Notes under the pieces: model-generated | What the model was told of the DNA's origin: nothing | Seen by the model: only the letters and a program-made list of their open reading frames with translations | The model's database searches: none | Assembly (NCBI RefSeq): GCF_000764305.2 | Contig: NW_025939027.1 | Span: 1 to 64,000, forward strand | DNA: 64,000 nucleotides | Reading direction: 5' to 3' | Source of the DNA: Hyalella azteca | Lineage: Eukaryota; Arthropoda; Malacostraca; Amphipoda; Hyalellidae | Position numbers and translations under genes: made by a program | Part shown: positions 1 through 11,600 of the stretch, piece after piece | Layout: each line of letters starts with the position of its first letter | How positions within the stretch are numbered: the stretch's first letter is position 1

Positions 1-396
1 CCGAGGTCTTGTATGTCACACACAAGTGACGTACCGAGGTCTTGTATATCACACAGAAGTAACTGTGTATGTATAATCACACATACAAACTGTAACACAG
101 CACTAGGCTACTTGTATGATATGGCGCACAAGGATGTATATTGTATGGTATGTGTAATTGCGCTTTCTCTGCCCTGCTGTCCAGCGTGACTGTGTGGTCT
201 GTGTTGACTGTGTGGTCTGTGTTGAATGTGTAGTTCAGCTTTCTCTGCAATTAGAAAACTTTCGCTCATGTCAACAAATTTGTTATTTGTATGATGCACT
301 GAGAACATACGAGACCTGCGCGTCGTAGATGTGGCTACGAGACATGCAGTAGATTAACAGTAGATCAGCAGTAGATTAACAGCAGTAGATCAGCAG
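1..396. other. Upstream non-coding sequence with short imperfect repeats
   Basis: The first bases repeat a motif containing 'ccgaggtcttgtat' followed by a run of CA-rich sequence. I see no coding signal. It lies upstream of the first recognised exon of the cadherin gene and could be intron or 5' flank. Confidence 0.5.
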
Positions 397-1674
397 TAGA
401 TCGGCAGTAGATCAGCAGTAGATCAGCAGTAGATAAACAGTAGATCAGAAGTAAATCAGCAGTAGAGCAGCAGTAGATCAGCAGTAGATCAGCAGTAGAT
501 AAACAGTAGATCAGAAGTAAATCAGCAGTAGAGCAGCAGTAGATCAGCAGTAGATCAGCAGTAGATAAACAGTAGATCAGAAGTAAATCAGCAGTAGAGC
601 AGCAGTAGATCAGCAGTAGATCAGCAGTAGATAAACAGTAGATCAGAAGTAAATCAGCAGTAGAGCAGCAGTAGATCAGCAGTAGATCAGCAGTAGATAA
701 ACAGTAGATCAGAAGTAAATCAGCAGTAGAGCAGCAGTAGATCAGCAGTAGATCAGCAGTAGATAAACAGTAGATCAGAAGTAAATCAGCAGTAGAGCAG
801 CAGTAGATCAGCAGTAGATCAGCAGTAGATAAACAGTAGATCAGAAGTAAATCAGCAGTAGAGCAGCAGTAGATCAGCAGTAGATCAGCAGTAGATAAAC
901 AGTAGATCAGAAGTAAATCAGCAGTAGAGCAGCAGTAGATCAGCAGTAGATCAGCAGTAGATAAACAGTAGATCAGAAGTAAATCAGCAGTAGAGCAGCA
1001 GTAGATCAGCAGTAGATCAGCAGTAGATAAACAGTAGATCAGAAGTAAATCAGCAGTAGAGCAGCAGTAGATCAGCAGTAGATCAGCAGTAGATAAACAG
1101 TAGATCAGAAGTAAATCAGCAGTAGAGCAGCAGTAGATCAGCAGTAGATCAGCAGTAGATAAACAGTAGATCAGAAGTAAATCAGCAGTAGAGCAGCAGT
1201 AGATCAGCAGTAGATCAGCAGTAGATAAACAGTAGATCAGAAGTAAATCAGCAGTAGAGCAGCAGTAGATCAGCAGTAGATCAGCAGTAGATAAACAGTA
1301 GATCAGAAGTAAATCAGCAGTAGAGCAGCAGTAGATCAGCAGTAGATCAGCAGTAGATAAACAGTAGATCAGAAGTAAATCAGCAGTAGAGCAGCAGTAG
1401 ATCAGCAGTAGATCAGCAGTAGATAAACAGTAGATCAGAAGTAAATCAGCAGTAGAGCAGCAGTAGATCAGCAGTAGATCAGCAGTAGATAAACAGTAGA
1501 TCAGAAGTAAATCAGCAGTAGAGCAGCAGTAGATCAGCAGTAGATCAGCAGTAGATAAACAGTAGATCAGAAGTAAATCAGCAGTAGAGCAGCAGTAGAT
1601 CAGCAGTAGATCAGCAGTAGATAAACAGTAGATCAGAAGTAAATCAGCAGTAGAGCAGCAGTAGATCAGCAGTA
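397..1674. repeat. 66-bp minisatellite, about 19 copies
   Basis: A 66-bp unit built from variants of 'cagtagatcag' is repeated almost without change and ends at a single N at 1675. The minus strand is open throughout (22 codons per unit), but only because the unit length is a multiple of three and lacks stops. The near-perfect identity and the N suggest an assembler filled a gap with looped repeat, so the copy number is uncertain. Confidence 0.95.
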
Positions 1675-1688
1675 NACGCGTCCTCTTA

Positions 1689-2100
1689 TCCATAATGCTA
1701 TTCCTACCAGAGTTGTGGGTTAACCCTTTACTGTCATGCCGGCACACGCGTCCTCTTATTCGTACCACACACAGCGCCCTGTATACCACACACAGCGCCC
1801 TGTATACCGCACGTAGTTTTAATTGACGTGTCAACGGCCGTCGTAACTCCGACGCCTGAGTTGGAGTTGCAATTCATAATGCTATTCCTACCTAAGTTAA
1901 AGTTTGACGGGCAGCCGACAGCTGTCGTTACCTCTAATGAGTTGTGGGTTAAGCCTTTACTGTCATGCCGGCACACGCGTCCTCTTATTCGTAATGCTAT
2001 TCTTACCAGAGTTGCGGGTTAAGCCTTTACTGCCATGCCGGCACACGCGTCCTCTTATTTATAATGCTATTCCTACCAGAGTTGCGGGTTAAGCCTTTAC
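1689..2100. repeat. Dispersed ~70-bp repeat with 'gctattcctaccagagttg' core, several tandem copies
   Basis: Units contain 'gctattcctacc', then 'gttgtgggttaagcc', then 'ggcacacgcgtcctctta'. The same units recur at 10552-10670, and shorter relatives occur at 33128, 37186, 39023, 60741 and 62127. No coding potential. It looks like a genome-wide short repeat or satellite family. Confidence 0.8.
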
Positions 2101-2102
2101 TG

Positions 2103-2139
2103 TGTCTCTTATACACATCTAGATGTGTATAAGAGACAG
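2103..2139. other. Nextera mate-pair junction adapter (37 of 38 bases)
   Basis: The two 19-bp mosaic ends CTGTCTCTTATACACATCT and AGATGTGTATAAGAGACAG lie head to head, lacking only the first base. This is the synthetic circularisation junction of Nextera mate-pair libraries, not host DNA. Sequence on its two sides need not be adjacent in the genome. Confidence 0.97.
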
Positions 2140-2609
2140 CCCTGCGTGCGTCAGGAGACCACGACGTCGTCACCTGCTGCTGCAGCGCCCGCCTCACGGG
2201 CGACCGCCGCCNTTCAATTGATGTTCTTCCGCAAGTTCCGATGGAGGAACAGCAAGAACATCACTTCGGGGTGGGGTTGATCGGGGTGAACAACGCCGCT
2301 CTCACCCCGAGGGAGGGTAGGGATTTTACTGTGTCAGCTATACGGTCAGCATTTGGATGCAATGGGGGGAATGGGGAGGGGATGGGTTTGGATTGTAGGC
2401 AAGAGGAGGAGTCAAGATGAAAAGGGGGAAAATAAACTCGTTTTTAGGATAAGTGTGAAGGTTTTGGTACAAGCCCAGCAGGCTCCCAATTACTGGTTGG
2501 AAAATACCCGAAAAAATTCCTATTTTGTTAATTTCCCTCCTTCTTATCCTTGTTCTGAAAGTTAATTATTGATACACGTTATTATAATGCTGTAATTTTT
2601 CCCCCGCAG
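2140..2609 (+). other. Non-coding sequence ending in a splice acceptor
   Basis: Between the adapter scar and the first coding exon there is GC-rich sequence to an N at 2212, then intron-like DNA. It ends in a pyrimidine tract and acceptor (tttttcccccgcag, ending 2609). The acceptor implies at least one further upstream 5' exon that I cannot identify. Confidence 0.6.
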
Positions 2610-5600
2610 GTGAAGGATCATGGTGACGACGCTAGACCTGCACCAGCTACCGGCAAGATGACATTGCCAACCCCTGGCAGAGTGAAGAAAATGCTTCCAA
2701 TTTCTAATGGAAGCTTCCAATTTTCACTCATCTTCAAATTTATGGTTTTCTTCAAACTTTTTTGTTACTCGACTGCCTTCCAAAATAACATACGGTTCAC
2801 TGCTGCCTTGTACAACGCCAGCGTCCACGAGAACGCTGTCGGTAACACCCTTGTGGTCAGTCACGAGATGATGGGGGTGTTCCTTCCTAACCCAAACTAT
2901 TCTATAAAATACAGAATAGTTGACGGTGACAACCACAACTTCTTTCGTGCCTCCCCAAAAACCGTCGGGAATTTCTGTTTTCTGGAAGTCTACGTCAGGA
3001 CGGGCAATAGTAGAAACTTGAACAGGGAGAGCAGGAGTCAGTTCCAGCTCAAAGTTCAAGCTCTCCTGCGCAGTTCAGATGGAACAGAAACCGAAATTCC
3101 TGGAGCTGAGACCAGAGTTTTGATCAAAATTATAGATGCCAATGATCTGTCACCGTTCTTTTTGGAGAGCGAATACCGAGTGACAGTGAGTGAAGATACT
3201 GCGCTTTATTCCTCTATCGCACGGGTAAAAGCTGAAGACCCTGACGAAGGACTCAATGGCGAGGTTTACTACAGTTTCAGCCAACCCACAACCCAGTTCT
3301 CAATTCATCCAACGACAGGTGTCGTGTCACTGACCAAACCCTTGCACTATCTCCAGAAGTCTCTTCACAGACTCGAAGTCGTTGCCAAAGACCGTGGGTA
3401 TAACAGCCCAGCCGCTTTGTTTCCTTCAGAGGCCACCCTAGTAGTAAATGTTGTAGACGTCAACTTGTACCCACCTCAAATTGAAATCATTCGTCTGGCG
3501 GAAAGTGTCACCAGTGGGTATCTCGTGGTCCATGCCATCGTTAACGTGATCGACAACGATAAAGGACCTAGTGGTGAGATTCACTCTTTGGAGATCAATG
3601 ACGGCGATCCAGAAAAAGTATTTCGAATTCAGCCAGGATCTTCGGCTCAGGAATTTAGTTTAGGAACTTTACATCCAATCAGGTGGAGGGATGCGCCGTA
3701 CGGGTACAACCTAACACTCAAAGCGGTGGACAGAGGTACTCGGCCGCGATTTAGTTACAAGCTCTTCAGCATAGAACCTCCTGCTCTTGTTCAACAGGAA
3801 GCTATTTTCAAGGAGGAAGTGTTTTACGTAAACGTGAGCGAATCTGCGCCTCCGGGCAGTCAAGTGGTGCAAGTGAGCCCCTGGGTCCCGGGATCCCAAT
3901 CCCGCGTGACTTTTTCCATTTCAGCTGGCAACGAAGGCGGGGAATTTGAGCTCGATACGACAACGGGAACCCTCACCACCGCCATGTTTCTTGATGCTGA
4001 GACGCGTGACACTTATTCACTAACGATAGATGCCTCAACTGCTGCTCCCTTGCGGCAGCATCAGCAAGCCTCCACAAGGGTCGTCGTGAGGATTCAAGAT
4101 GCCAACGATAACTCGCCAATGATTGTCGCTCCCCAGGATGTCGTCTTCGTCGACGAAAACCAACAAAAGTCGAGTTTTGTGATCTACGTTCGCGCCCAAG
4201 ATTATGATTCTGGGAAGAATGCCCTCTTGTCTTATTCCCTAGCTAATGAGGATGACGTACCCTTCACCATCGACAGTTTTTCGGGAGAACTGCGCACCAC
4301 TCGCCCTCTCGATTACGAAACTGAGAGGCGATCGTGGCGGCTAGTAGTTAGGGCCTCTGACTGGGGCGAACCTTACCGGAGACAAACCGAGAAGATCATA
4401 ACTGTCAAAGTCGTCGACGTCAATGACAATCGGCCTCAGTTTGAGCAAGTCGACTGCTCTGGCTCCATCGCTAGATCGACTCCCATCGGAACAGAAATAA
4501 TGAACGCAACGGCGGTTGACTTCGACTCGGGCAACATCATCAGCTACCGCATCGTAGGCGGCAACAATGACAGGCTGTTCAACCTCGAGCCCCACACTGG
4601 CGTCTTAAGCTTGGCTTCTGATCTGCACGACGTCGTGTCGTCAAGAAGGTTATTGAACGTTACTGCCACCGATGGCCAGCACTTCTCAGACATCCTAACT
4701 ATCAGTTTACATTTCGAACCTCACGTTTCCCACACTTCATCCAACAAATGGGTGTCGCTCAAGTGCAAGGAGGCGGGACTTTTCAAACAGCTGCAATTTC
4801 AGCTCGCTAAATCTACTGCAAGCAACGCAGTGATCGACGAACGAAAGCCGTCTTTGAGTCCACCATTGACCACGAATTTCCATACACCTCACATTTCAGA
4901 AGTGCCGTCTGAGGTGAGGATACGTGAAAACAGTGAACTAGGAACTGTGGTGCTGAAGATTCAAGCCCGTGATCCTGACTTTGGCTATGACGGGGACATC
5001 GTTTACGCCATCAGTGGTGGTAACGTCGAATCTGTATTTCAAATCGGCGCCGCGTCAGGAGAAATTACAGTTGTGGGTCACCTGGACCGTGAACGCGAAC
5101 CGAGTTACACGCTCAATGTGACAGCTTACGATCAGGGATACCCGAGACGTTCCGCATCTCAGTCTGTATTCATCACTTTAGTTGACGAGAACGACAACGA
5201 TCCTGAATTCGATAAGTCATCGTACCGATTTTTCCTGCCTGAAAGTGTGGCTATCGGCACCGGCGTTCGCCAGCTTTTGGCTCATGATCCAGACTCGGGC
5301 GCGTTTGGACTTGTTAGATACTCACTCGCTACGGACACCCAAGACTTCGTGTTGCATTCCGAGACGGGGCTGCTGACGGTGGCTCAGGATTTAGATTATG
5401 AGCGACAAAACTCGTACGAACTTCGCATAGTTGCTCAGGACGGCGGGTCAAGGTCCACGCACACGTACGTTACAGTGGAAATCGTCAACATAAACGACTG
5501 CCCTCCTGAGTTCTCCGAGAAAGGCGCTGCTGAGGTCAGAGTTCCTGAAGACTTGCCTGTTGGTTCCTTGGTGACGCTCATCACTGCGAGGGATGCGGAC

Positions 5601-5614
5601 TCCACTAACCTCAG
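2610..5614 (+). CDS. kug: Large 5' coding exon: signal peptide and cadherin repeats 1-8
   Basis: Follows acceptor ...cccgcag and ends at donor CTCAG|GTGAGA with phase 2. The frame is open for about 1000 codons. Likely initiators are the ATGs at 2658 or 2691; the latter gives a basic-hydrophobic signal peptide ([19 protein letters not shown]). Cadherin linkers are visible as DANDLSP (about residue 176 from 2610), DVNLYPP (284), DANDNSP (497), DVNDNRP (603), DENDNDP (859) and NINDCPP (960). The repeats ending near residues 390 and 770 have degenerate linkers. The exon stops early in the ninth repeat. The opening after the signal peptide ([13 protein letters not shown]) is typical of Fat-like proteins. 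Packing eight repeats in one exon contrasts with the small exons downstream. Confidence 0.95.
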
Positions 5615-8600
5615 GTGAGATCAACGTCCTGTAATTTTAAGCTGGCCATTACTTCATAACTAAGGTCACGATTGTTCGTTTCCCTCAACTAAACATCTGC
5701 TGTTAATCCAAATCAATGTACCGTTACTTTAATTTTATAACCACGAATTCTACCGATTTATTTATTTGCTCAGGGTTGATATTTATTAACTGAAAGCCTG
5801 CCTTTTGCTATCTGATATTTACGTGATAGTCAAAGCTTCCGTTGTTCATGGCAATATTAGAGCGTGTCTTGCACAGCTTGCAACTTGGAATGAACTCTGG
5901 CTCGTTACGATGTAAAAATGTAGTTTTTGCTCCTTCTGACTCGACTGCCATGGAAACATTAGATTAGAATAGAATACAGAATGTATAAGAATCGATATAG
6001 GATATCGCACTGGCAGAGAGGGAAGCCAAAGATGTTCGATAAACACAATAAGAGATGATTAAAGTGATACAATTCAAAAGCGTACTGTCTTGTGCCGAAT
6101 GCAACTTGCAGGCAATTGTCTTGAATTTATTGAAATTAGGTTCCGAAACTGGGGCTTAAAACTCTTTTAGAAGGCAACACTTCCACCGAAACTGGGGCTT
6201 ATAACCCTTTTAGAAGGTAATACGACATTTCTTGGAGGTTATGGATGGTCGCTTAATGGCACGGGCATATTTATCAATGAAGACGATATTTGTAACAGAC
6301 TTAACGCGCTCATTGGGTCCAGCTATATGTACGGGCTACATTTGGCTAGGTTATAAACTTTCTGGTAGTGCAGCTTTATAAAAGCTCTGCGCGTTACCCA
6401 TCATTTAAACAATTATTTACTCAGCATTTAAATTTACCCCAAATCATTGGCCCAAACCATTCAACTAAGGCCCGTAAATTTTCAACGTGTGCCCTCAGGT
6501 ACACGTGGGAGGGCCCGCACGAGGGCACGTTCTCCCTGGACCAGGAGACGGGGGCCCTTCGTCTCGACGCGCCGCTGGACTACGAAGGACGTCGCGTCTA
6601 CAACGTCTCCGTCAGGGCCTCTGACGACGGCAGTCCGCCTCTGTCAGCCGTCACACGTCTCCTCGTCGTCGTGAGTGGCAGCGGGGCTGACGGTGGTGTG
6701 GTTTGGACTGATGTTGCACCTCTCGACAGCGCCGTTACTTACCGGCTGGTGGGGAGTGAAGGACTCGACGCCTTCTACGTCAACCACTTGGGTGAGGCGG
6801 GTGGCTCTGGGTGAGAGTGGCGGCCCTAAGAGAGGCTGGCCGTTTTCATGAATTATATTATAGGAATTATATGGTAGGAATTATATTATAGGCATTTGGT
6901 CAACACCCGCGACAATAAATGGACCATCATGTGTCATTCTTTCTTTCATGTCTTCATATGTGAGGAAGCCTTGTAAATGAATGTGATGATACTCTTAACA
7001 TCCCAACATATTCATTTCATAGGAATGTATTAGATTCAGTTCTTCAGTCCTGTTCTGACGTTGTATTTTCCATTGGGACAACAATTGCAAAGTATATCCT
7101 GTTAAGAACTACATCGTCGATGTCTGCAACTACTGAACTCTCGTGTTAATTGCTTCACTCGAAATAATACATTAATATATACTAATCATTAATATCACTA
7201 ATCAATAATCTAATCATTTATATTCCAATCAATAGTATTAAGCAGTGAAATAGAACCAAACAACATGCTATAATACTATTATACAACTGATAAAATTCTA
7301 CTCAACCATAGGCGAGATCTATATAACTTTAATCTACCGTAGGCGAGATCTATATAGCACTCATCTACCGCAGGCGAGATCTACTCGTCTGCTCTACTGG
7401 ACCGCGAGACGAAGTCGTCTTATTGGCTCACCGTCCGCGCTCAGGACGCCGGTACCGTACCGCGCTACAGCACGCTACACGTGAGTTGCCAGGCTACACG
7501 TGAGTTGCCAGGCTACACGTGAGTTGCCAGGCTACACGTGAGTTGCCAGGCTACACGTGAGTTGCCAGGCTACACGTGAGTTGCCAGGCTACACGTGAGT
7601 TGCCAGGCTACACGTGAGTTGCCAGGCTACACGTGAGTTGCCAGGCTACACGTGAGTTGCCAGGCTACACGTGAGTTGCCAGGCTACACGTGAGTTGCCA
7701 GGCTACACGTGAGTTGCCAGGCTACACGTGAGTTGCCAGGCTACACGTGAGTTGCCAGGCTACACGTGAGTTGCCAGGCTACACGTGAGTTGCCAGGCTA
7801 CACGTGAGTTGCCAGGCTACACGTGAGTTGCCAGGCTACACGTGAGTTGCCAGGCTACANTCATCATCCTGCTTCATAGATGTGTATAAGAGACAGTCTT
7901 CACCCTGACCGGGGGCAACCCGCAGTCCCTGTTCTCCCTGCACCCCCACACCGGTCAGGGGGGCTACACACACTCAAATGAGACGTTGTTGTCCAAATAC
8001 CCATGCACTATTTGCCCTTGTGTGCATCATTCTAACCCAGTTTGGATTGTAGAAGGGCTTATCAGCGCTACAAGGAGAAAGAGTGTATTTATTTCGACTC
8101 TACGACTCATTTATATGCACATGAAAAGCTTTCGTCAGAATGTTAAGCTATTGTCAAACTGTGCAGCCATCGTATAATTCCTCTAGACTTCTTAGGAACG
8201 CAGACGTTGGCCACAAATTTAACTCATAAACTAGCAATTATACTAACTTGAACATACACAGAAGCGCTTAGCTTCAGAGATATGAAGTCGCAGACCTGCA
8301 GAGCGCGCTAGAAACACCACAAGCCACGCCAGTTCCGCGACGGCTTAACCCTCTACCGTAATATGTCAGTATGTCACTCTCCGGGAACATAACTTTAAAC
8401 TTAAATTATACGTAAACTATTAAGTGTAGCAACCTGAGGACGTTTGTATGCAACAGAGAACATTTTAAAGTTGTCGTACGTGGCGGCAACCATCAATGCA
8501 AGTCATTTTGCGCCCACTAGAACCTATCCTTTTTGGGAAGAAGGCGCGTGACAATATTGCTCCGGTTACTCGTGTCAGGCGGTAGAGGGTTAAAGCCATA

Positions 8601-11600
8601 GCGCCGTATGTCGGCATGTCGGCAGACACGTACTGCTGCTTTAGCCAGTATAGTCTTCATGTAGACTACACATCAGCCTGCCTCCACATTTACCCCACTT
8701 ACCCCCCCTTGCTGCAGCCAGTGACCGCTCCAGCGTCACTTACCCACCTCCCTACCTTGTTGCCGCCAATGAGGTTAGGTTAGGCTCGGCGAGGTTTGTT
8801 TAACACATTATGTGCGGCACGGACCCACCAGCGCTGGCAGATGGCCTAAAAACGACCAAGTCCGCGGACAAAAAAGACCTTTTATTCAATAAGTACTAGT
8901 ATATTTGTAGGTTCTGGTGCAAAAATTGAATTTTTATTTCTTTTCTGTACATTTTTAAATTTAAAGAAGTAGAACTGCCATCATAAATTTTTATCGACAA
9001 ACACAATTGAAAAAAAACTAAATTGTGGAATTTGTCGGGAAAAAAGACGCTGCAACCCACCTGTGGTTCGTTTCTTTCTTAACGTCTTGAGTGGAGAGTC
9101 GGGGTAAGTGTGGAGGTAATCCATTGGTGCATAGGTGTAGCCTCCATGAAGACTTACTGAAGTGAGTAGTGGCTGCGGACTTACGGTGCCATGGCTTCAT
9201 AGGCTACGGCGTCCTATGTCGTGCTAGACAATGGCCAGGAATATTCACTAAAGTGTAAAGTGTGTGTTATTCACGAAAGTGTGAAGACCTTAGCCCGCAC
9301 CTCTTCTTCAATCCCGCCTGCCATAGCCATTATGTTCCTGAGCAGGCGAGATTCGTACAACGGAGCGTCGCCTGGACCGCGAGCAGCAGGCGACCCACGT
9401 CCTCGAGGTGACCATCTCTGACGGTCCCTGGAACACGTCGAGCCTCTCGTCCAAGAACTCGACGAGATGGTTCAGGGTGCACCCAACAACGGGGGACATC
9501 TTCTCCACCCTCCCCCTGCAACCCCACCACACCTACGAGCTAACAGTGAGTGTCCGTGCTCATTTATTAAGCGTTACCTGAGGATCAGGATACGTGACTA
9601 AGGATAAGGATAAGTAAGAAACATCTGTCTAGATAACATGTTTTGATATATACGGGGCTGTTAAACATGAGAGTTACGATAAAGAGGTATAAGCTACGGC
9701 GTTGACCGTAAGGTCGGAGAACTCAACCGACTCGTTACATCGCGGAGCGCTTATCAACTACTGCGAGGGCTCTTACTAAGGTTCCCAGCCCTTATATAGA
9801 TTTCGCCTTCCGCCCACTACTAAGGTCTTGAATTTATGATCTATCACGTGATATCTTCCAGATGCTGACTCATGTCTAGTACTTTTCCATCAATCTCTAT
9901 CCGGTCAAGTGAATATTACGTCCCAATTACATATGATCTAATCTTATAATATAATTATAATTAATGCAATGAGACGCCAGATTGACGCCGGACATGAGGC
10001 GTGGTAGTGACACCTACGAGCTGTGAGGACAGACAGTAGCCCGTCTACGGCCCCTAGCTCTTTATTTAGACAGACAGTAGCCCGTCTACGGCTCCTAGCT
10101 CTTTATTTAGACAGACAGGAGCCCGTCTACGGCTCCTAGCTCTTTAGTGAGACAGACAGTAGCCCGTCTACGGCATCTAGCTCTTTATTTAGACAGACAG
10201 TAGCCCGTCTACGGCCCCTAGCTCATTATTTAGACAGACAGTAGCCCGTCTACGGCCCCTAGCTCTTTATTTAGACAGACAGTAGCCGGTGTACGGCCCC
10301 TATCTCTTTATTTAGACGACAGGAGCCCGTCTACGGCCCCTAGTCCTTTATTTAGACAGACAGTAGCCCGTCTACGGCCCCTAGTCCTCTTTCCTACGGC
10401 CCCTAGTCCTTTATTTAGACAGACAGTAGCCCGTCTACGGCCCCTAGCTCTTTATTTAGACAGACAGTAGCCCGTCTACGGCCCCTAGCCCTCTTTCCTA
10501 CGGCCCCTAGTCCCTGTCTCTTATACACATCTAGATGTGTATAAGAGACAGATGCTATTCCTACCAGAGTTGTGGGTTAAGCCTTTACTGCCATGCCGGC
10601 ACACGCGTCCTCTTATTCATAATGCTATTCCTACCAGAGTTGTGGGTTAAGCCTTTACTGCCATGTATTTGCATGTTATTCGTGCGTCTGCGCACGTCGC
10701 CTGCACGTCTGGACGTTACGTCGCCTGCACGTCTGGACGTTACGTCGCCTGCACGTCTGGACGTTACGTCGCCTGCACATCTGGACGTTACGTCGCCTGC
10801 TCGTCTGGACGTTACGTCGCCTGCTCGTCTGGACGTTACGTCGCCTGCACGTCTACGAGGCCGCGGACGCCTACAGCCTCACCATCGCCGTCACCGACGC
10901 CGTCCACACCGCCACCGTCATGGTGGGTAGTGTGGGGTGTGTAGTGTGTGGTGTAGTGTGTAGGGTGGGGTGTGGTGTGATGTGTATGGAGTGTATGGTG
11001 TTTAGTGAGTGATTTGCAGTGTATGGTGGAGTGTGATGCGTAGTGTGTGGTGTGTGGAGTGTGGTTTGTAGTGTGTGATGTGTGGTTTGTAGTGTGTGGT
11101 GTGTAGTGTGTGGTGTGTGGGCCTGTGTTCGAAATTATTGGTCCGTGTCGGCCGACGCCGCCCCACGCATGAACGCTCCCAGAGGCTCGGGTCTGCCTCG
11201 ATGGTCTATGGCTAAGCGGTAGTTGGTCTACAGGTCTGCCCTCTGCCATGTTGAGGCTGGTCCCTGCCCCTGTAAGTGTTGGCGGGAGGGGTCTGTCTGA
11301 GGGGTCTCTATCTGTACTGGACTAAGGGTCTGCCCTCCGCCATGTTGAGGCTGGTCCCTGCCTCTGTGATGTAGGCGGGAGGGGTCTGTCTGAGGGGTCT
11401 CTCTCTGTACTGGTCTAAGGGTCTGACNGGGTCGTGGATGGCGGTGGTATGAGTTGGGGTCGTGGATGGCGGTGGTATGAGTTGGGGTCGTGGATGGCGG
11501 TGGTATGAGTTGGGGTCGTGGATGGCGGTGGTATGAGTTGGGGTCGTGGATGGCGGTGGTATGAGTTGGGGTCGTGGATGGCGGTGGTATGAGTTGGGGT

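Noticed and set aside
397..1674. CRISPR-like array or 489-residue minus-strand protein
   Set aside because: Units are contiguous with no unique spacers, and the open frame is a consequence of a stop-free 66-bp unit. Eukaryotic minisatellite.
2353..2565. 70-residue plus-strand ORF upstream of the first exon
   Set aside because: No homology. It lies in intron-like sequence before a clear acceptor and does not join in phase with evidence.
10935..11249. His/Thr-rich minus-strand ORF
   Set aside because: Low-complexity GT repeat on the opposite strand.
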